From Brachionus rotundiformis (Eukaryota; Rotifera; Eurotatoria; Ploima; Brachionidae): a DNA stretch of 64,000 nucleotides. Below, piece after piece: positions 58,687-64,000 of this stretch (positions are counted from its first letter, which is position 1; the number at the start of each line of letters is the position of its first letter). The notes under the pieces were generated by a model that searched no databases, was not told the origin of the DNA, and saw only the letters and a list, made by a program, of their open reading frames with translations. Location: NCBI GenBank assembly GCA_016802295.1, contig JAESIW010000020.1, positions 361,508 to 425,507 on the forward strand. The letters run 5' to 3'. The position numbers and the translations under genes are program-made.

Positions 58687-59745
58687 ATGAACCCGGAAAA
58701 TTTGGCCGACAATCAAGACGTGAACATGGTTCAAGAGAATACGGGAGATTCCCAACAAGCAGTCAATGTGGACCCTGCCCAGCTGGAGCCTGAACAATTC
58801 AGAAAGGTGTTCATCGGCGGTCTGAGCTTCAAGACCGACGACGAGGCCTTCAAGAGCTATTTTTCGCGATTTGGTCAGCTAATGGACTATGTGGTAATGA
58901 AGGACAAGGAGTCGGGCAAGAGCCGCGGCTTCGGATTTGTGACTTATGCCAACTCGTCCCAAGTAGACGAGCTCATGAAGAACCGTCCTCACATAATCGA
59001 CGGCCGACAAATCGAGCCCAAACGAGCCACTCCCAGAGAGGACTCTGGCCGCCAAGAGGTCCAGGCCACTGTCAAAAAGCTCTTTGTCGGAGGCATTAGA
59101 GACAGCATAAATGAAGAAGATTTGAAGTCATACTTTGGCACTTATGGCAACATAACTGACTGTGTTATAATGAGAGACAAAGAAAAGAACACTTCCAGAG
59201 GCTTTGGCTTTGTAACGTTTGATGACTATGATCCAGTAGATAAGATAATAATTGAGAAACATCACACTGTCAATGGTCTCAATCTGCAGTGTCAAAAAGC
59301 CTTGCCCAAAGACGGCAACCAGACTAACAACAAGTCGCATCAGAACAGGGGAGGTCATCAGAATTTTAATGGCTATAATAACAATGGTTTTATGAACAAT
59401 AATAGAAATGGATCTTTTCCCATGAACAACAATTATAATGGCAATGGAATGAATTTTGGCAATTTTAACCAATTTCCCATGGGAGGTAATAAGATGAATG
59501 GAAATCGAAATGGGAATGGGAATTCGGGTGGTCCGGTTAGGCCCGGAAAGTTTGGTAATCGGCAACAGGGTCCGTACGGTGGACCGAATAGAGGCGGTCC
59601 CAAGGGACAAAAGGGAAGGGGCTTTAATAGAGGTAATGGGAAAAATATGAATAACATGAATCCTATGAATCAGATGCCAAATATGAATATGAATATGAAC
59701 CAAATGAATCCGATGAATCCAATGATGGGAAATAATGTCATGTAA
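58687..59745 (+). CDS. hnRNP A/B-type RNA-binding protein (two RRMs, Gly/Asn/Met-rich tail)
   Basis: A single coding exon of 352 residues from ATG 58687. RRM1 is at residues 40-116 (RNP2 VFIGGL, RNP1 RGFGFVTY). The linker ATPRED follows. RRM2 is at 130-207 (LFVGGI, RGFGFVTF), ending CQKALPKDG as in hnRNP A1/A2. The tail is rich in Gly, Asn and Met, with repeated N-M-N/M-N-P at the end. NRQQGPYGG near residue 295 fits a PY-type nuclear import signal (basic residue then PY), as in M9. The protein would bind nascent mRNA and act in splicing and export. The gene is richer in G+C than the surroundings, as expected for a highly expressed gene. Confidence 0.93.
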   Translation: MNPENLADNQDVNMVQENTGDSQQAVNVDPAQLEPEQFRKVFIGGLSFKTDDEAFKSYFSRFGQLMDYVVMKDKESGKSRGFGFVTYANSSQVDELMKNRPHIIDGRQIEPKRATPREDSGRQEVQATVKKLFVGGIRDSINEEDLKSYFGTYGNITDCVIMRDKEKNTSRGFGFVTFDDYDPVDKIIIEKHHTVNGLNLQCQKALPKDGNQTNNKSHQNRGGHQNFNGYNNNGFMNNNRNGSFPMNNNYNGNGMNFGNFNQFPMGGNKMNGNRNGNGNSGGPVRPGKFGNRQQGPYGGPNRGGPKGQKGRGFNRGNGKNMNNMNPMNQMPNMNMNMNQMNPMNPMMGNNVM

Positions 59746-59959
59746 TGGTTGTGTGTATTCTTTCAAGCTGAATTATAATCTTATATCTATTTTATGTATC
59801 TTTTTACTTGTTGATTTTTATTGATTTTTTAAAATATTGAGTTAATAAATCAAGTTCTTTATTTAAAAAAAATTTTTATTATTATTATTGCTAATTAAGT
59901 GAGAATAGTCAACAAAAGTAAATAATTTTTAACTTATAGTATAAACCATTCCAAAGTTG
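59746..59959. other. 3' flank of the hnRNP gene
   Basis: Contains the likely polyadenylation region (AATAAATCA near 59844). Nothing else. Confidence 0.4.
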
Positions 59960-60324
59960 ATTTTTTTTTAAAGTTAGAGAGCAATCGTATTTTGGGTATG
60001 ATCAGAAGAAGTTTCAGGAATTTAAATATTGATACATTGAGGATGCTCTATACAGCAGTGATTAAACCTCATTTAGAGTTTGTCATAAGCTCGTGACTAC
60101 CTTTTCTAGAAAAATACATTTCTCAAATCGAAGAATGACAAAAATAATCCCTTCTTTCGAAAATTTGACTACTCGAAAAGACTTGAAATGCTAAATTTAA
60201 CTAATCTCAAAGTTAGAAGGATGAGAGGAGACTTATTTCTTAACAAATCGAGTAGTTAATTCCTGCAATAGTCTACCTCAGTACATCATCAATTCCAATT
60301 CAATCATTAAATTCAAAATTAACC
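59960..60324 (+). pseudogene. LINE fragment (end of RT)
   Basis: Reads VLGMIRRSFRNLNIDTLRML, YTAVIKPHLEF, PFLEKYISQIE, and further KDERRLIS-type remains in shifted frames. This is the C-terminal part of a non-LTR RT of a different family from 56440-57775. A TTAA-flanked MITE is inserted at its 3' end. Confidence 0.75.
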
Positions 60325-60523
60325 TTAACACTCAAAGGACCGGCTATTTATATCAAAAACTTTGTTTAAATTTTACATTAGTTTCATAAAAGTCTGTAAA
60401 ATTAAAAGCATTATGTTTAAAAGACAATTTTCAGAGCTTTAAAATAAATATTAAAACACGTAAATATGATTGATCATTGATCAAAAAGTGTCAAATTGAC
60501 ACCGCCGGTCCTTTGAGTGTTAA
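60325..60523. mobile_element. MITE with TTAA target site (piggyBac type)
   Basis: The element 60329-60519 (191 bp) has a perfect 16-bp inverted repeat CACTCAAAGGACCGGC at its two ends. TTAA lies directly outside on both sides (60325-60328 and 60520-60523). TTAA duplication is the signature of piggyBac-like transposons. No coding capacity. Confidence 0.85.
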
Positions 60524-61418
60524 CAGATGGCTCAAGAAACAGTCTAATTTACTGAAATGACGTTAAACCAATAGGACATTTACTACTACTGTATAGAATT
60601 AAACAGGTGGTATAGAATTAAAATTGACCAAAAAAAATTAGATAACTAAGACTTCATTCTTTCATTCCTGGATATTGCCTTACCATTTAATTCACATTTT
60701 TCAGCCTTGTTTGACACGGGATGCTATCCATAGTTATTACTAAATCACCCATTTGACATTCTTTTCTTAGACTTTGCTTAAGTGGGAAAGAGGATTTTTG
60801 TCCGATAAGTGAGATTGTCCAATACCCAATAATCCAGATTACGGGAAATTAATTTTTAAAAAATTCGCTAATTTGCCATGTTTTTTTCTAATTTCAAATA
60901 AAGATTGATTTAAACAAAGCAAATTATTATCTATTAAATTACTGGAATTTATATCAACACTTGAGTTTTTTTACTAAGATTATCTTTACATCTTTAGTAT
61001 AATAGAATAATCAAAATTAAAATACAGTAGAAAAATTATTGAATAAATTGTTATTGTTTTCGAGGTTATTTGATTAAGAAAGTATTCACTTGTTTAAAGG
61101 AAATTAAAATTCAGTCGGAATTTCGAGGATTCCGGAATAGAGAGTTGCTGTATAGCGAGGTTAAACTGTCTTAGGTGAACACGAATCAGACTAGCGGCGT
61201 TCCACAAGGATCTGCTATACATCAATGACATCAGAATGATGATACGAAAATTCAAGCCAAATTAGATCAATTTACAATGCTAGATTAGTCTAATTTTCGA
61301 CTAGTCAAAAAAGCTCCCAAAATTCAGAACCACAGGGAGGTCACAGGGGCCATTTAAGACGTTAAATATTAGGTTTTTAAATAAGTTTTATTTATTTATA
61401 TAATTAAATTAAATATAA
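60524..61418. other. Region with possible pogo-like terminal sequence
   Basis: 61110-61172 complemented reads CAGTTTAACCTCGCTATACA followed by GCAACTCTC, which resembles the ends of pogo/Tigger elements. A matching left end was not found. The rest is AT-rich. Confidence 0.35.
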
Positions 61419-62433
61419 TTAGTCACTAAAATAATTTCCTTCGCTAGAATTACACATCTCCCATCTTTCTGGCAGCATTTTGATCCCTCGCTCGTAGAAC
61501 CTTGCTTGTTTTGAGGTGAAATATTGACTTATGTCTTTTTTGATTTCCTCCAAGTCTAAGTATTTTTTTTCACCGAGGAAGTGCTGCATGGATCGGAACA
61601 AATGGTAATCTGAAGGAGCTAAGTCTGGTGAATAAGCTGGGTGAGATAATACTTCCCAGCCTAGATTCTCTATCGTGTTCCGAGTCGTTTTTGCAACATG
61701 TGGCCTAGCGTTGTCATGTAAAAGAATCACTTTTCGCTCTCCTTTAGCTCTGTGTGGCCGTTTTGTTTCCAAAGCGTGAATCAAACGTATCAATTGTTGT
61801 GAATAAAGGTCTGCGGTTATCGTTTGCTTGGGTTGGAGTAGCTCATAATAGATTATACCCTTCTAATCCCATCAAACCAAAAGCATGACCTTTTTTCCAT
61901 GAATTTCGCGTTTCGGAGTAGGTAATGGCTCTTGATTAGGGTTGACCCTTGATTTTTTTTTTTGACGTTAATCGAAGTAGATCCACTTTTCATCTCCAGT
62001 TACGTTTTTCCATAAAAAACTTTTTTTCCTGCCTAGACGAGAAAGAAACGCAAATGCTCAATCGTTGCGCAATATTGATTTCTGAGAGTTTGTGCGTGAC
62101 CCATTTACCGACCTTTTAGATCTTTCCTAAGGCCTTTAATCTATTCCAAACGGTGCCATTTGTTACAGACATTTCTTTAGCGAGCTGTCTAGTCGACTGA
62201 CTAGGGTCTTCCTCAAGCAGCTCTTGCGAATACGCGTCATCAGCTTCGACGGTTCTCCCAACGCGTTCTTTGTCATTGAGGTCGAAATCTCCAAATTTGA
62301 ATCGAGCAAACCAATTTTGACAAGTGCGAATAGTCAGAGCGTCGTCGCCATATACCAAACAAATCGATTTGGTAACCTCTGTCGCATTTTTTCCTTTGTT
62401 AAACTTGAATAACATGCAATGGCGGATATGCAT
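61419..62433 (-). pseudogene. Mariner transposase, DD34D, frameshifted
   Basis: 62433-62116 is the N-terminal part with the mariner HTH (ATEVTKSICLVYGDDALTIR, CQNWFARFKFGDFDL, then STRQLAKEMSVTNGTV). The middle is broken by stops and frameshifts. 61793-61419 gives VILLHDNARPHVAKTTRNTI with the second catalytic Asp, then HPAYSPDLAPSDYHLF with the third, 34 residues apart, and the usual end. A dead copy; terminal inverted repeats were not fixed. Confidence 0.88.
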
Positions 62434-62893
62434 TTTTTGTCATCCATTTTTATTTAGTTAATTATTTAGAAATTTAAAAAGCAAACATATAATCTTATAT
62501 ATCATTTGAAAGAACAAGAGTTGCTCTTTCAAATGATGTACAACATTGCATAAAAAATCTAATCTTTTATGAGATTTTTTCATTTAAAAATCGACGAAAA
62601 AATTATTAGGTGTTGTAATGCAAGACATAATTTTTTTAGCAACAAAATTGTTAACATCTGGAACTACCCACCAAATAATATCGTCAACTCACCCATCCAG
62701 GTGTGATATCTTGTTTTCAGGCTAAAATAATTTATTTAGAATATTTTAACTAGAAAACGGCCGTTCTGAGCCGAAAATAAATATTCGTAAAATATTAAAT
62801 AAGATAGACGAAGAGATTAAAAAAGAGAGAGAATAAAATAGAACTAGGCCAAGCGACTAAAACTAAAATGTAAAAGAAAGTACGCTTTAAATC
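62434..62893. other. 5' flank of the mariner copy
   Basis: Contains a hairpin at 62499-62535 (ATCATTTGAAAGA and its complement TCTTTCAAATGAT). TATTAGGTGTTGTAATGC at 62603 resembles a mariner end but is in the wrong orientation for this copy. Nothing else. Confidence 0.4.
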
Positions 62894-63142
62894 TAGGGTT
62901 GGGAAACCGGTTCGTTTTTGGAACCGGTTTTGTATTTAAACAGATTATATCCGAAAAATAAAAAGAAGATTTTTGATCGAAAAACTTTTTTCTTTATTTA
63001 TTTTATATTTTTTCAAAAAACAATTGAGAAAAATGCAATTCTTATAAAAAAAATTGAAAAAAAAAATTTTTTTCTTAATACTTATGCTATTCAAATTGAA
63101 CCGGTTTTAAATTCGAACCGGTTTACCATCACTATTTAAATC
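62886..63142. mobile_element. hAT-type MITE with perfect 8-bp target duplication
   Basis: The element 62894-63134 (241 bp) starts TAGGGTTGGGAAACCGGTTC and its other end complemented is TAGTGATGGTAAACCGGTTC. It is flanked by the 8-bp repeat TTTAAATC (62886-62893 and 63135-63142). The first eight bases equal those of the complete hAT element at 12302, which could be a source of transposase for it. Confidence 0.85.
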
Positions 63143-64000
63143 ATAAAGAGAAGAAATTAGAATAGAGGAAGAAAAATAGACAAAAGATAAAATTTAAAAG
63201 TTTATAAAATTTGATTTAAGAGAGGGAGGTTTATTCAGCTGATAAGTTGGAAGTGCTCGCAAAAACATTCCAAATTAACATTGTGATTAGCAGATGAAAA
63301 GCTACTACATCACAGGGACTTGGTAAAATGATTTAATTTTAACCTTAAAATCTTGTTTTTCTAAATTTGACTGAGTCATTGTTACGAAGACGGCAAAAAC
63401 GAAAATTTTAAAGATAAAAGTAAATTTTAATTTTATTTTAATTTTTGAGTGAGGATTAAAATAACATAAAAAAGGATTAAAAAACATAAATAATGTGAAC
63501 GACACATAAACTTATATTTATTTATCAAAAAAGATTACAACCACATAAAATGATTTTAATAAAATGTTACAAACACATAAAATTAATTTATAAAAAAAAA
63601 TTAAGTCTTTTATTTGATATGAGTGTTAGTAAGGGTCTGTATTATTTTAGCAGACTTAAAATCAGCTAACACATTTAAGCAAGTTCAATTTAGCAAATTT
63701 AATTTAGCACTTTAATATAATTAGCAATATCCATAATTAATATAGCAAGACTCTAAATTAGCAAACTTGCTAAGCTAAATATAGCAAGAATAAGTTAGCA
63801 ATAATCAATTTTTAACTTAATCTAATTTTGTAAAAATCTAATTTTTTCAAACAAGAAGGCTTGCGCCATTCGGACGAACCCTGGGGTCTCCCCCTCAATT
63901 ATATATTTAATAATAAAATAAATAAAGTTAGCAATAATAATTAGCCAAAAAAAATTTATTTGAGTATATTTATCAAGAAGATTACTATGAAAGTTTATCA
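63143..64000. other. AT-rich end of window with TTAGCAA-type motif array
   Basis: Between 63645 and 63810 the motif TTAGCAA or TTAAGCAA and close variants recurs roughly ten times at irregular spacing. A short GC-rich patch at 63860-63898 could not be assigned. No gene seen. Confidence 0.4.

Noticed and set aside
59128..59766. Minus-strand open frame of 212 codons rich in His and Ile
   Set aside because: Antisense of the repetitive Asn/Met-rich tail of the hnRNP gene; the repeat composition leaves the opposite frame open.
62603..62622. Mariner-like terminal repeat
   Set aside because: It faces the wrong way for the mariner copy at 61419-62433 and has no partner.
1..64000. tRNA, rRNA or CRISPR-like arrays
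   Set aside because: No cloverleaf with a T-loop GGTTCGAAT context, no rRNA core sequence and no regularly spaced repeats were seen on either strand.

Overview
This window is very AT-rich, with long A/T homopolymers, introns often of only 40 to 100 bases, spliced genes on both strands and a heavy load of transposons. The gene set (adhesion GPCR, DEG/ENaC channels, stargazin-like claudin protein, TPRA1-like receptor, TSEN54, UTP23, hnRNP A/B) is that of an invertebrate animal. A rotifer such as Brachionus would fit the compactness, the AT bias and the mixture of elements, but that is inference.

Layout. 1-5329 (+): an adhesion GPCR that enters from the left edge, with a decayed insertion in its largest intron. 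6490-8301 (-) and 24181-25984 (+): two inverted copies of a DEG/ENaC channel gene, the second with a one-base frameshift. The 16 kb between them is a transposon nest: a MULE-type MITE, a Helitron relic split by a LINE, gag remnants split by an apparently intact hAT element with perfect target-site duplications, a MULE relic, a Tc1 relic, and a young LTR retrotransposon whose 3' part encodes RRM-like and RING-like segments. 26367-34298 is a second nest: MULE, Ty3/gypsy, Tc1/mariner DD37D, a Merlin-type transposase joined to a C2H2 finger, LTR and MULE pieces. It holds two single N bases next to duplicated blocks.

34901-38159 (-): a three-exon TARP/stargazin-like gene. 38160-41150: mostly empty, with one LINE tail. 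41150-42307 (-): an unidentified multi-exon gene. 42543-43975 (-): a seven-exon TPRA1-like gene, head to head with TSEN54 (44285-45125, +). 45390-52406: two related EnSpm/CACTA-like elements. The complete one carries a minus-strand transposase and a divergently transcribed plus-strand gene for a probable BEN-domain protein. Then come UTP23 (-), a large hairpin, a secreted PAN-like protein (+), LINE relics, hnRNP A/B (+), a TTAA-flanked MITE, a DD34D mariner relic (-) and a hAT MITE.

Most exon boundaries below were derived by hand from GT/AG positions and reading phase. For the GPCR, the TARP, TPRA1, TSEN54, hAT, Merlin and BEN-type genes, the phases add up to one open frame across all exons. 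The exceptions are stated in each entry. No database search was possible.
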